From Flavobacterium sp. W4I14 (GTDB taxonomy: Bacteria; Bacteroidota; Bacteroidia; Sphingobacteriales; Sphingobacteriaceae), in the NCBI GenBank assembly GCA_030817875.1, contig JAUSZU010000001.1, forward strand, positions 1,674,001 through 1,738,000: DNA of 64,000 nt, in the 5' to 3' direction. Numbering within the stretch: position 1 is the stretch's first letter; each line of letters begins with the position of its first letter. The translations under genes and the position numbers were made by a program. The notes under the pieces are model-generated. The model ran no database searches, had not been told where the DNA came from, and worked only from the letters and a program-made list of their open reading frames with translations. Positions 29,043 to 37,153 of the stretch are shown here, piece by piece.

Positions 29043-29230
29043 ATTAATGCATTTATAACTAAAGTCGTCAATAGATTACTATTCATTTATAAAAAAGAAC
29101 TATTAGTAATTTTAAAAATACGAATAGTTTGTTTTTGTCTACACTTATCACTATGTTTGGGTATGAAAGAATAAAGAATTATTTTTGGCGATTACTTCAC
29201 AAAATATTGAAGCATTCGCACTTCGAGTCT
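29043..29230. promoter_or_regulatory. Divergent promoter region between the XRE-like and HEPN transcripts
   Basis: AT-rich stretch with no gene. Both divergent transcripts should start here. GTTTGTTTTTGTCTACACTTATCACTATGTTTG contains possible TTTG and TAnnTTTG-like elements on the plus strand (TATGTTTG at 29152-29159), which would place transcription start before the structured leader. Confidence 0.4.
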
Positions 29231-29382
29231 CGTCTTAGAAACCTGAGAAATTTCAAACGGATACGAGAGGTAAGTGTAGTGCTCACGTCATAGGCGTGGG
29301 CCTGCTTTTCCGTATCCAAGGCTTCTCAGGGCCACTAAGACGGGAAGTGGGTTCCACGCCTTATTTTGTGCCTTCCACTTCC
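29231..29382 (+). ncRNA. Structured leader RNA upstream of the HEPN operon
   Basis: Four helices nest in order: CGTCTTAG (29231-29238) with CTAAGACG (29335-29342), CCTGAGAA (29242-29249) with TTCTCAGG (29323-29330), GGATACG (29259-29265) with CGTATCC (29311-29317), and GCTCACG (29281-29287) with CGTGGGC (29295-29301) around a 7-base loop. A further hairpin, GGAAGTGG (29343-29350) with CCACTTCC (29375-29382), follows. It ends 36 bases before the HEPN gene. No riboswitch class is recognised. It may be a regulatory leader or an RNA that controls the HEPN protein. Confidence 0.7.
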
Positions 29383-29417
29383 ACGACTCATTTGAAAGAA
29401 ACTTAAATGAGATCAAT

Positions 29418-30329
29418 ATGGAACCAAAATTATCAACAGAAGCCGAACACGCTGTCCATTTTAGGGAGTTTATCCATCGGCTTGCCCAGAAGTTCGAACC
29501 GCTCCAGATCTTCAGCTTTTCGAAGAACAGCTATACTCATAATTCTCAAGGCTGCTTTAATGACAATCAAGGCTATTTTAAATGTGACTATTGCCTATTC
29601 GTAGTTACCGAAACGGCAACCCGGATAGATTATGAAATGCAGGATTTTGCTAACAGCTATTATCAGCATGGAACGATTACGGTGATCTCCCATGGCAAGC
29701 AATCTGTTATGGACGCGGTACAGCAAAACAGCCGCTTTTTTATCGGCGTGCTTACCTATGGAAAACTGCTCTACAGTAAGGATGGACTGTTAGACAGTGA
29801 TCCAATATCTCCTTTTATCCCTTCGAAGGGTGCAATCAAGGCAATAAGACATTACGAACATCGCATACCGCTAGCTGATGGATTTTTGATGTGTGCATCC
29901 GAATGTTTGGAGAAGGAACAGTTCGGGATTTGTGCCTTTATGCTCCATCAGGCCGTAGAACAGACTTGTATCTGTTTGGTGAGGGTTCATATCGCCTACC
30001 GTTCCGAATTTCATAACCTTTACCGCCTGCTCCGTTTGTGTACTTGCTTTTCCGAACGCCCTTTTCAACTTTTCCTGTCCACTCCCGAAGACGAAAGGCT
30101 GTTTGAAATAATGGCAAAAAGTTATTCTGGTTCACGTTATAAAGATGATTTTACGGTTTCCCGGCAGGATGCGGAGGGTCTTTATCTACGGGTCGCCTCT
30201 TTTCTTTTGTTGGCAAAGGAGATGTGCAACGAAAAAATAGAACTGCTTGCCAAATCGGCATCAGATTATGTAGTCTTAAAAAACGCTGATGATGTACAGC
30301 TCGAAGAAATATTACAGACCAATATTTGA
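29418..30329 (+). CDS. HEPN-domain protein with nucleotidyltransferase-like N-terminal part
   Basis: The 303-residue protein has an N-terminal half (FREFIHRLAQKFEPLQIFSF) with an outline like a minimal nucleotidyltransferase but without its GSxxxG-DxD motif. The C-terminal half is HEPN: EQFGICAFMLHQAVEQTCI, FHNLYRLLRLC, then SGSRYKDDFTV and DAEGLYLRVASFLLLAKEM. A clear R-x4-6-H nuclease motif is lacking; RSEFH is the nearest. Fused or paired MNT-HEPN proteins act in toxin-antitoxin and defence systems. It has a structured leader and a coupled downstream gene. Confidence 0.75.
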   Translation: MEPKLSTEAEHAVHFREFIHRLAQKFEPLQIFSFSKNSYTHNSQGCFNDNQGYFKCDYCLFVVTETATRIDYEMQDFANSYYQHGTITVISHGKQSVMDAVQQNSRFFIGVLTYGKLLYSKDGLLDSDPISPFIPSKGAIKAIRHYEHRIPLADGFLMCASECLEKEQFGICAFMLHQAVEQTCICLVRVHIAYRSEFHNLYRLLRLCTCFSERPFQLFLSTPEDERLFEIMAKSYSGSRYKDDFTVSRQDAEGLYLRVASFLLLAKEMCNEKIELLAKSASDYVVLKNADDVQLEEILQTNI

Positions 30330-30333
30330 AACG

Positions 30334-30921
30334 ATGAAAAAGCAGACAAAAAAAACATCTGATAACAGGATCGTTTATCTTAACAACGATGAAATAACAG
30401 GTCCGATAAAAGTGGTACACGATTTTTTCAGTCACTCCTGGTTGCCCAATCATTTGAAAATGCTGAAACGCTGGAGAAACGATGCAGCGCTTGAATCCGA
30501 AGAATCAAAAAAATGTAGCCCAGACAGCCTGGTCTATCATTACGAACTGACCATAAAGCTGATAGAGGCCGCCTGGCTCTTAAAGCGCCACAAGCTTGGC
30601 AGGCTCGATTTCGAGGACAAACAGGAAAATGATATCGCAAAATGGTACATTAAAACGGAAAGGAAGAAGCTACGGGACTATCCTGAAAATCTGAGCATTC
30701 GGGAGATCGTAAAGCCTTCATCTGTGTTAAAGAAAATGTTCAGGATCTATAAACTAAACGGGTACAAAAAAATCCTGCACACATGGCTTCACAATGCGCT
30801 GAGCAGCTCCTTCATTGAAGAAAGCCTGTCCAAATCTGAAGTAATCACAGTTTACGAACAATTGGTCAAACTGTTCGAGGCTACGTGGCTGATTAGTGAG
30901 CGTTTAAAAGCCGGCAATTAA
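30334..30921 (+). CDS. Hypothetical protein coupled to the HEPN gene
   Basis: The 195-residue protein is counted from MKKQTKKTSDNRIVYLN, 4 bases after the HEPN stop; an earlier ATG at 30289 would overlap. It is all-helical and charged, and two segments look alike: ELTIKLIEAAWLLKRH in the first half and EQLVKLFEATWLISERL at the end, suggesting an internal duplication. I recognise no family. Its constant position behind the HEPN gene suggests a partner, perhaps an antitoxin or adaptor. Confidence 0.65.
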   Translation: MKKQTKKTSDNRIVYLNNDEITGPIKVVHDFFSHSWLPNHLKMLKRWRNDAALESEESKKCSPDSLVYHYELTIKLIEAAWLLKRHKLGRLDFEDKQENDIAKWYIKTERKKLRDYPENLSIREIVKPSSVLKKMFRIYKLNGYKKILHTWLHNALSSSFIEESLSKSEVITVYEQLVKLFEATWLISERLKAGN

Positions 30922-31089
30922 ACTTTATTTTTCGTCCTGAATGAACGAACGGCCTAGCGGAATATACAGGCAAACCGCAAACCGTTTCCGTAGATGTCTT
31001 CATTATCAACTGGTTGCGGTAGAGCAGCATCCTCCTCAAATACCAAACCCTTAATTTCTCGGAACTTTTAAGATCCTTCTCATTTTGTG

Positions 31090-31147
31090 TTTGTAAACTC
31101 AATTTATTCTTATATCCGCAGAGACGCTGCGCTTAACTCTACGGACA
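31090..31147. repeat. MITE-like element, truncated third copy
   Basis: Right-hand half only: TTTGTAAACTCAATTTATTC, TATATCCGCAGAGACGCTG and the end CTACGGACAG. It is more diverged than copies 1 and 2. Confidence 0.65.
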
Positions 31148-31158
31148 GAGGGGGAGTT

Positions 31159-31195
31159 TCTTTGCTTTATCCCCATTGGGATTCGAACGGAAGCG
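31159..31195 (-). repeat. Inverted tRNA 3'-end fragment, second copy
   Basis: TTGGGATTCGAACGGAAGCG matches the fragment at 9520-9539, 19 bases exactly, and the preceding TTTATCCCC also resembles the sequence before that copy. It is not a complete tRNA. Confidence 0.6.
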
Positions 31196-31257
31196 CTGGC
31201 CTAGGTTCGATTTGTAAAAGGCTCAGGGCCGGGTTAATATTGCAAACTTTAATTTGT

Positions 31258-33681
31258 TTATTTCCAATCGTATTTGGTAGCATCACAGCCGCATCGGATT
31301 TTTTTTGCTACTGTATCATAATTCTTAAGAGAGACTTGAGGCTTTGTACAGGTAGACTGCTGACATTTGAAAACACTTTCGAATTCTATAATATCGTTCC
31401 AAAAGGCTTTTAAATCACCGATCTTCGGATCAAAAGGGTTATCATGGGATAATAAGTTTCCAAATACATTAGAACTGGTCAATCTTTCAATAATTGGAAG
31501 CTTTAATTTTAATTCTGCACTTGCCTTGTTTATTTTAGCCTTTAACTCATTAATCATCTCATCGGGCATCCTTTTTTCATTGACCTCATTATATCTAAAA
31601 TTTAATTTGACTTCAAGATTGAAGCAGATGGTTTTCAAAATATACTCCAAGTATTTCCGAATTGGGTTACCTAATAAAGTTACATTTCCATTTGTTAAAT
31701 CGGCTTCAACCAATTCCTTCAAATCTGATGGATTTTCATCAAGATGGGTTCCCTTTGTTTCAGTCCACTTGATTTTACCAATGATCCAGCCCTTTCTTTT
31801 CGAGATTTGTTTTACATACTGAAACCATTGTTCTTCATGGGTCAGGAGAATAATCTGATAATCTGCAAATTTTTCAAAGAGCAGGTCGGCAAATCTCTTA
31901 CGATGGTTAGTATCAAAACTTGATATAATATCATCTAGTAACAGAAACTTATTCTCTTTATTGAAAGCTATCACTGAAGCAAGGAAAAAAGAAATGCCAA
32001 AGCAATTCAAATGGGATTCACTAAAATATTTCTGAGGAGGAGAAACCCAGTTACCTTTGTACTTGAATTCAATTGTTATTCCATTCAGTTCATTTTCTTC
32101 ACCCATTGTTACAATTCGAATCTCTTCGAATAATTCTCCAGGATTCATGTACTGATAGAACTCATTAATGGTGTCCGAAAAATTATCTATAAAATCCTGC
32201 AACCCATCTTTTTGTTTCTTCACAAAACCATCGAATATAATGCCCAAAGATTTTTTTTGCGCTTCTAGCTTCTCCCTTTCAGCTTCAAATTTCTTAATCT
32301 TTTGAAAGGCATCTTTGGCGGCCGAAATATTAGCGAAAAGCAAGGTCGTATTATCCGTTGCCAAAGCTTTTTTAATTTTTTCTATGCGGCCTAAAACTGC
32401 TTTTAACTCAGAAAAATCTCTATCAACTAGTTTTAAACTATTTGGAATAGCTATTTTATTACCAGAGGTTACTTTTTCAGAGATAGCCTTCTTATAAGCT
32501 TCCATTTTCTTTTTAAGCTCATCAAGTGCATTTTTAGCCGTACTGTTGGAAGTATCCGATATTAATACCTCTGAGCCGAGCGTTGCAAGCCGCTTTATCC
32601 TTTCATCGACAATCGCGGTTGCAGAGATTTTTGCATTGTCAAATACAGCTTTCTTTTTTGAAGATTCCTCAATCTCAAGAAGCCTAACCTTAATTTCACT
32701 TTGGAGGTCGTTTAAGTCCTTCGGCTGTAAACATAAAGGACAGCTACTTTCTGTGTGGAATTTCTTTGATATAAGATTGCAACCAGATTTGAGCATTTCA
32801 GCAAAATAAGTCTGCATTATACTTTGTACATCGGCAGCAATCTTTTCAAACTCCTTAAAATACTTATCGTATTCTTTATCAATTAAGTCAATTTCAGTTT
32901 TTAAGGTTGTAAGTGAGCTTTGGTAAGTTTCTAAAAATCTTAGCTCTGCTACAATCTTTGTGGTAACTGGAGTTTTTAGCTTTAGTAGAACCTTGTCAAC
33001 ATCTTCCATTAAGCCAACAGTAATTCCAGTTCCATAATCAGCAATAATCTCGTTTATTTTTTCATAGAAATTATTTTCCTGACTTACAGCCGCACCTATT
33101 TTTTCAATAAGAGTCTGTTTTTGAGTGTTGATTTGATTCTCAAAATTTTGTGACTTTATTTCGGATTTAAGGGAGTTGAATGACTTTCTAAGCACGTCCT
33201 TTATCTTGGTCACCTCGGAAAAACCAATAATATCCGATAAATTCTTTAGTTTATCTCCTTTTGTCCTATCAATGAAATCCCTCAGAAATTGGTAACGCAG
33301 AATTAGGTTCTCCTTCTTTGAACTTTCTAGGTAGTTTGAGAAATCTGTAGTTACATTGGAGTATTCACTCACCAATTTACCTTTCTTGGTTAACAGTTTT
33401 TTTTGTGAATTAATAACTGCCTTGTTATAATTAACGCTGATATTGGATTCCTCCTCCGAAGCAAAATATGCGTTTCTTAATGCTTCTTTAAGATCAATCT
33501 CTTCTCCGCTTAAATGTGAAACTGCATCAGTATAGTACCATTCCACAGAATCTGAAATGCTGCTTTTACCTGTTCCATTGTCACCATAAAGAAGTACAGA
33601 TTTTTCGCCCAATGCAAGTGAAAGTGTGTCTCTAATGCCCCTAAGCCCTGTAATTTCCAGTTGTTTGATTTTAATCGCCAT
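31258..33681 (-). CDS. SMC/Rad50-like ATPase with zinc hook and Cys-rich tail
   Basis: An 807-residue protein. Walker A is GDNGTGKSS (33-41); a coiled-coil arm runs from about 100 to 300; CPLC (314-317) at its apex is a Rad50-type zinc hook; the second arm runs to about 500. The signature region is KYFSESHLN (about 551-559), Walker B FLLLDD (579-584) and the H-loop THEEQW (614 on). A C-terminal domain of about 150 residues carries R675, E679 and H746, then four Cys (773, 778, 797, 799), probably a zinc ribbon. It is the last gene of a three-gene operon. The build resembles RloC and Lamassu LmuB, but the tail matches neither from memory. Confidence 0.85.
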   Translation of the reverse strand: MAIKIKQLEITGLRGIRDTLSLALGEKSVLLYGDNGTGKSSISDSVEWYYTDAVSHLSGEEIDLKEALRNAYFASEEESNISVNYNKAVINSQKKLLTKKGKLVSEYSNVTTDFSNYLESSKKENLILRYQFLRDFIDRTKGDKLKNLSDIIGFSEVTKIKDVLRKSFNSLKSEIKSQNFENQINTQKQTLIEKIGAAVSQENNFYEKINEIIADYGTGITVGLMEDVDKVLLKLKTPVTTKIVAELRFLETYQSSLTTLKTEIDLIDKEYDKYFKEFEKIAADVQSIMQTYFAEMLKSGCNLISKKFHTESSCPLCLQPKDLNDLQSEIKVRLLEIEESSKKKAVFDNAKISATAIVDERIKRLATLGSEVLISDTSNSTAKNALDELKKKMEAYKKAISEKVTSGNKIAIPNSLKLVDRDFSELKAVLGRIEKIKKALATDNTTLLFANISAAKDAFQKIKKFEAEREKLEAQKKSLGIIFDGFVKKQKDGLQDFIDNFSDTINEFYQYMNPGELFEEIRIVTMGEENELNGITIEFKYKGNWVSPPQKYFSESHLNCFGISFFLASVIAFNKENKFLLLDDIISSFDTNHRKRFADLLFEKFADYQIILLTHEEQWFQYVKQISKRKGWIIGKIKWTETKGTHLDENPSDLKELVEADLTNGNVTLLGNPIRKYLEYILKTICFNLEVKLNFRYNEVNEKRMPDEMINELKAKINKASAELKLKLPIIERLTSSNVFGNLLSHDNPFDPKIGDLKAFWNDIIEFESVFKCQQSTCTKPQVSLKNYDTVAKKIRCGCDATKYDWK

Positions 33682-33856
33682 CTTTTTCTCTTAGATTTTG
33701 AAGTTCATTTTTGACATTTGTATCAGTTAGCTTTCCCTGTTCATATAGAGAAGCCAAAGATTTTGCAATTTTTTGGTTAACTTCTGGCATCTTTTCTATG
33801 TCTCTGAAGAAATCATCTAAAATCTCTTTTCCAGACTTAACTTCTCTTTTATTCAT
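33671..33856 (-). CDS. Small protein between nuclease and SMC-like genes
   Basis: The 61-residue acidic and lysine-rich helical protein (MNKREVKSGKEILDDFF, KSLASLYEQGKLTD) is the middle gene of the operon. It starts 2 bases after the GIY-YIG stop and overlaps the ATPase start by 11 bases. The tight fit supports that it is real. I recognise no family; a bridging or inhibitory subunit is a reasonable guess given its place. Confidence 0.75.
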   Translation of the reverse strand: MNKREVKSGKEILDDFFRDIEKMPEVNQKIAKSLASLYEQGKLTDTNVKNELQNLREKDGD

Positions 33857-33858
33857 AT

Positions 33859-34323
33859 CTATTTAAAATAATTCCAATCAATTTTAAAATGTGTTGCGAT
33901 ATTATTGCTCATTACATCAAGCCCTGTCTTATTGTTGCAAATTGGGTATACGCCAAAATGCTGTACAAAATTTAATATGAAGTAGCTTTCTAGGTCTTCA
34001 ATTCTGTAAGCCCATATATTCTTAAGCATGTCAAAATTGATGTAAGTGAACCATAGTGGTTCAACTTGTCTGTAATTGGTTAGTCCGACGTTTTTAGACT
34101 TACCTCCAAAATGGCCATTTAATCGACTTCCAATACTATTTGTTCTTTTTTCACTCATCCCGATATATAAAAGCCTTGATTTGTCGAAAGGATATTGGAT
34201 TTGGATAGACGATGAAAAAATAAAATACAATCCAGCTATTCCATTCAATGGGAGAATATTACTCGCTTCAAAATTTTTGGGAGAGTCAAAGTAGATATTT
34301 ACAGTTTGATTTGGTCGGCTCAT
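33859..34323 (-). CDS. GIY-YIG nuclease
   Basis: A 154-residue protein made almost wholly of one GIY-YIG domain: GLYFIF (31-36) is the GIY strand, LLYIG (51-55) the YIG strand, IGSRLNGHF carries Arg67, LESYFI carries the metal-binding Glu112, and YPICNNKTG (126-134) the conserved Asn. All catalytic positions are thus filled. It is the first gene of the operon with the 61-residue protein and the SMC-like ATPase, so it is likely the DNA-cutting effector. No DNA-binding extension is present, so targeting may come from the ATPase. Confidence 0.83.
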   Translation of the reverse strand: MSRPNQTVNIYFDSPKNFEASNILPLNGIAGLYFIFSSSIQIQYPFDKSRLLYIGMSEKRTNSIGSRLNGHFGGKSKNVGLTNYRQVEPLWFTYINFDMLKNIWAYRIEDLESYFILNFVQHFGVYPICNNKTGLDVMSNNIATHFKIDWNYFK

Positions 34324-34492
34324 TAAATTGGATGGTATTTTTCATTAAAGTTAAGAAATTGATCTCTATATAATTTCTTCATTATTTCTAAGATCATTTA
34401 ACCACTCACTATCGAGATTTATTAAGATTAATGGCAATCCATAGCTACTAAATCGCTGGTAAAAAATGAAAATTCTTGAAAAAAACTAATCT

Positions 34493-34687
34493 TTAGGTTA
34501 TATCCGACAGTTTTATCATAATTAAATCTATGCACTGTTGTCCAAGACTCACAGGAACATTAAATGCTAGTTCTAGAAGTTGATTCGAATAATTACCGCT
34601 TCTGATGGCTAATGTCCATCTAGTCAGATCATCTTTATAGTAATAAATTCTTGCTTCGTTATTAGACAGAAATTGATGGCCACTCAT
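34493..34687 (-). CDS. Hypothetical small protein, maybe the detached end of the upstream gene
   Basis: 64 residues, starting MSGHQFLSNNEARIYYY. Its ATG overlaps the stop of the upstream frame (TAATG), which fits either coupled translation or a frameshifted end of one former gene. RWTLAIRSGNYSNQLLELAF gives no family match. Confidence 0.4.
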   Translation of the reverse strand: MSGHQFLSNNEARIYYYKDDLTRWTLAIRSGNYSNQLLELAFNVPVSLGQQCIDLIMIKLSDIT

Positions 34688-35073
34688 TATTTCCCTAACA
34701 CTTTCCAGTCTTGAAAATAGAAAAAGTAGGTCGCCTGTCTCAGCAATCGAATCATAAACCTGTTGATTGTTCTATCAAACTCCCTGAATATTGCGTCCAT
34801 TGTTAAATCTCCTCTAAAATAATCGATCTCAAACCCAGTCCAATTGTTTATCATAGCTTTGCATACAAACAGCAATCTTGAAGGATAAGAAAACGGCATT
34901 AGTATGGGAGGCTCCATTAGTCCATCTGCATCATGAGCTGCGCCTTTTCCATTTATAAAAAATAGTCCAGTTCCATTTTGCTGAAATATATAATTTGCAT
35001 CTGGTCTCACAGAAGTAAAACCACAATTTAACATCAAGTTCCTTATTATAAATTCCAAAAGAGCTCTTTTCAA
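34687..35073 (-). CDS. Restriction-nuclease-like N-terminal fragment
   Basis: The 128-residue protein opens with IIRNLMLNCGFTSVRPDAN and FINGKGAAHDADGLMEPP, then PSRLLFVCKAMINNWTG. The order, with an Asp-rich loop before a strand ending in CKA, resembles the PD-(D/E)XK core of Mrr-like nucleases, with Cys in place of the usual Glu before Lys. Relatives are usually more than twice as long, so this is probably truncated, the rest perhaps in the frame at 34493-34687. It lies upstream of the GIY-YIG operon on the same strand, separated by 169 bases. Confidence 0.5.
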   Translation of the reverse strand: MKRALLEFIIRNLMLNCGFTSVRPDANYIFQQNGTGLFFINGKGAAHDADGLMEPPILMPFSYPSRLLFVCKAMINNWTGFEIDYFRGDLTMDAIFREFDRTINRFMIRLLRQATYFFYFQDWKVLGK

Positions 35074-35152
35074 TTATCTTGAAGAGATTAGCCGTTATTT
35101 CCACCACAAGATAGCACTACTGGAGAACGTCAATTCTTAACTTCGTTTATTA

Positions 35153-35467
35153 CTAACTATGAATTCCCCAATCTCTTAACGCAAACCAATTACAAGGCCA
35201 TGTAATAAATTCTGCAGGATCAAATTCGTCATCTACAAATTCCATATGATGTATTTGATCGGGTAGTAATGATAATACGTGATTGGTAGTATCACTTTCA
35301 TAATCCCAAAAATGATAGCGATCATCTTTATTTTTTGCACGTCGGCTTGGACCGAAGTCCATTGGCGCGCACATTCGAATTAAAATTGTGCCATCTTGTT
35401 TTGAAAAAAAAGAAAGGCGAATTTTCCGTTTAGCATTAATTGCTGCTATAAAATTTACTTGATACAT
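35153..35467 (-). CDS. WYL-like small protein
   Basis: A 104-residue protein. INAKRKIRLSFFSKQDGTIL, CAPMDFGPSRRAKNKDDRYH and FWDYES form a beta-rich core like the WYL ligand-sensing domain, followed by the acidic LLPDQIHHMEFVDDEFDP and a Trp-rich end. There is no helix-turn-helix. Proteins of this shape often sit beside defence genes, where WYL proteins act as regulators. The assignment is by pattern only. Confidence 0.55.
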   Translation of the reverse strand: MYQVNFIAAINAKRKIRLSFFSKQDGTILIRMCAPMDFGPSRRAKNKDDRYHFWDYESDTTNHVLSLLPDQIHHMEFVDDEFDPAEFITWPCNWFALRDWGIHS

Positions 35468-36074
35468 TGGCGATAATTTAAGTTAAACTAATATAGATAA
35501 TTAGATATCAAAATTTGTAATGCAATTTTCAATATTTAATTCAAAATATTTTATGGATTCCCGTAACATTAATTCATCTGTTCTTAAAGCTATTATTTTC
35601 TTACAATCTTTAATAAAGATGTTTGGTATTTCGACTATTGTAGTCACAGAAAGCCTTACAGAACGTGAGTTTTTTTATTTACAAAGGATTTCACTACGCT
35701 AAATCCCAACAGCCGTTTATTACCCCTTTTCCCAGGCTGCTCCGACACAGCTATACACCAACAATACCTTAGGCTAACTTTCTCCTTACCTGTTATTGAG
35801 CTATTGTTAACCTGCCAACCTAAAGCGAGGCAAATCTTTGACCTACCTGATCTACAACAGGGCTACAACTCAACCGAAGTAAGTGCGAAGCAGTGTGCAA
35901 GCAGGTACCACGCAAGCCTGGCCGGAAGGTGGCCTAAACGTGGGGTAAATGTGGCGTGAAAGTGGACTTTAGATATTTTTTTTTGAGGATTTTTAATCAG
36001 ATGGATTGATTTGGGTTATCATCTCTTTTTGATTAACCTAATATACTAAATTATTTTTTTTTATGCGCATGAAT
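35468..36074. other. Gene-free segment with a GC-richer block
   Basis: No gene is supported; the 60-codon frame at 35520 has no family features. The block at 35700-35970 is richer in G and C than its surroundings, with phrases such as GGCCGGAAGGTGGCCTAAACG and GTGGGGTAAATGTGGCGTG, and looks like an inserted repeat. The right end holds the terminator region of the convergent dipeptidase operon. Confidence 0.5.
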
Positions 36075-37145
36075 TTATGCCCAGGCTTTTCTTAAAAAAC
36101 GTAACCAGTTGCCATGCATCAGGTTTTCCACATCGGTATCGGTATAGCCTCTTTTCTTAAATAACGCCGGTATTTTTTGTAAGTCTGCAATGGTTTCCAG
36201 GTCGTAAGGGCATTGTTCTTTTCCAAAAGCACCATCCAGATCAGAACCGATTCCGACATGATTGGTATTCCCGGCCAGCTGGCAAATATGGTCAACATGG
36301 TCGATCATCACCTCCAGGTTACAGTTCATTGCTTCTGGTTTGGAGATCCCCCTCTCCCAGCCCGGAACCATCATCCAGGCATCCAGCGCGCCACCAATTA
36401 CGGCGTCTCTTTTGATCAGTTCTTTTATCTGCTCATCACTGTACTGGCGGTTATGGTTTACCAGGCTACGGCAGTTGTTATGCGATGCCCAGACAGGACC
36501 ACCGAAGCGGCTCAATGCATCCCAAAAACTGTCATCGCAAAGGTGTGTGGCATCGAGGATCACCTTTAGCCGTTCCATTTCTTTCAATAATTCCCGACCG
36601 ATTGTAGTCATTTTACCTGTTGCATTGGTACCCTGCGCATAACGTCCGGGTCCGTAATGCGCCGGACCAACGGCTCTCAGGCCATTTTGCCAGGCTTTTT
36701 CTAAATGGCCAACCGTTACAAGAGAATCAGCACCCTCTAAACTCAAAATATAACCTACAGGCTTTTTATCGCTAACACGTCCATCATTCCACAATTCAAG
36801 GTGTTGCTCAAGGCTTTCTAAATTGTTCACCTGGAACATTTCACCAGCATCTTCCATCGCTTTATACCAGGCCAGCTGACCCTGCGTTTGGGCCCAGGCT
36901 TGTTCAGGCGAATGCCAGCCCGATAAGTGATTATCAGGCGCAACATAACGGGCAATCTGCGTAGCCACAACCAAACCAATATTACCCTTACGCAATTCGG
37001 GGAGTGAAACGGTTCCATTACTGCGATCGGGTTTGTCTGTTAATCCGGCTTCCCTTTTATTGATATCGGCGATATTTTTGGTCAGATCGCGGTTCCACTC
37101 CAGGGCATTCATACTTAAATCTAAATGGGCATCTATGATAAACAT
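36075..37145 (-). CDS. Membrane dipeptidase (renal dipeptidase family M19)
   Basis: The 356-residue zinc peptidase cleaves dipeptides, including ones with a C-terminal D-amino acid. Metal ligands are visible: IIDAHLDLSM gives the HxD pair, LSLEGADSL the bridging Glu, ILDATHLCDD and WASHNNCRSL the two His, and GIGSDLDGAFG the conserved Asp. There is no signal peptide, so it acts in the cytoplasm. It is the last gene of a four-gene operon with a D-threonine-aldolase-like enzyme, which fits release and breakdown of D-residues. Confidence 0.92.
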   Translation of the reverse strand: MFIIDAHLDLSMNALEWNRDLTKNIADINKREAGLTDKPDRSNGTVSLPELRKGNIGLVVATQIARYVAPDNHLSGWHSPEQAWAQTQGQLAWYKAMEDAGEMFQVNNLESLEQHLELWNDGRVSDKKPVGYILSLEGADSLVTVGHLEKAWQNGLRAVGPAHYGPGRYAQGTNATGKMTTIGRELLKEMERLKVILDATHLCDDSFWDALSRFGGPVWASHNNCRSLVNHNRQYSDEQIKELIKRDAVIGGALDAWMMVPGWERGISKPEAMNCNLEVMIDHVDHICQLAGNTNHVGIGSDLDGAFGKEQCPYDLETIADLQKIPALFKKRGYTDTDVENLMHGNWLRFLRKAWA

Positions 37146-37153
37146 GGCTATGA

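Larger units (their letters stand above)
30922..31257. other. Gene-free segment with repeat fragments
   Basis: No gene is seen. It holds a cut copy of the MITE-like element (31090-31147) and a tRNA-like fragment (31171-31195), so it is probably a recombination scar separating the HEPN and SMC-like modules. Confidence 0.6.

Noticed and set aside
31258..33681. Naming the SMC-like ATPase RloC
   Set aside because: It shares the hook and ATPase layout, but RloC acts alone and the possible R-E-H residues have a different spacing; the coupled GIY-YIG gene is not part of RloC.
35520..35702. 60-codon plus-strand frame
   Set aside because: No motif, low-complexity AT-rich composition, no start context and no neighbours.
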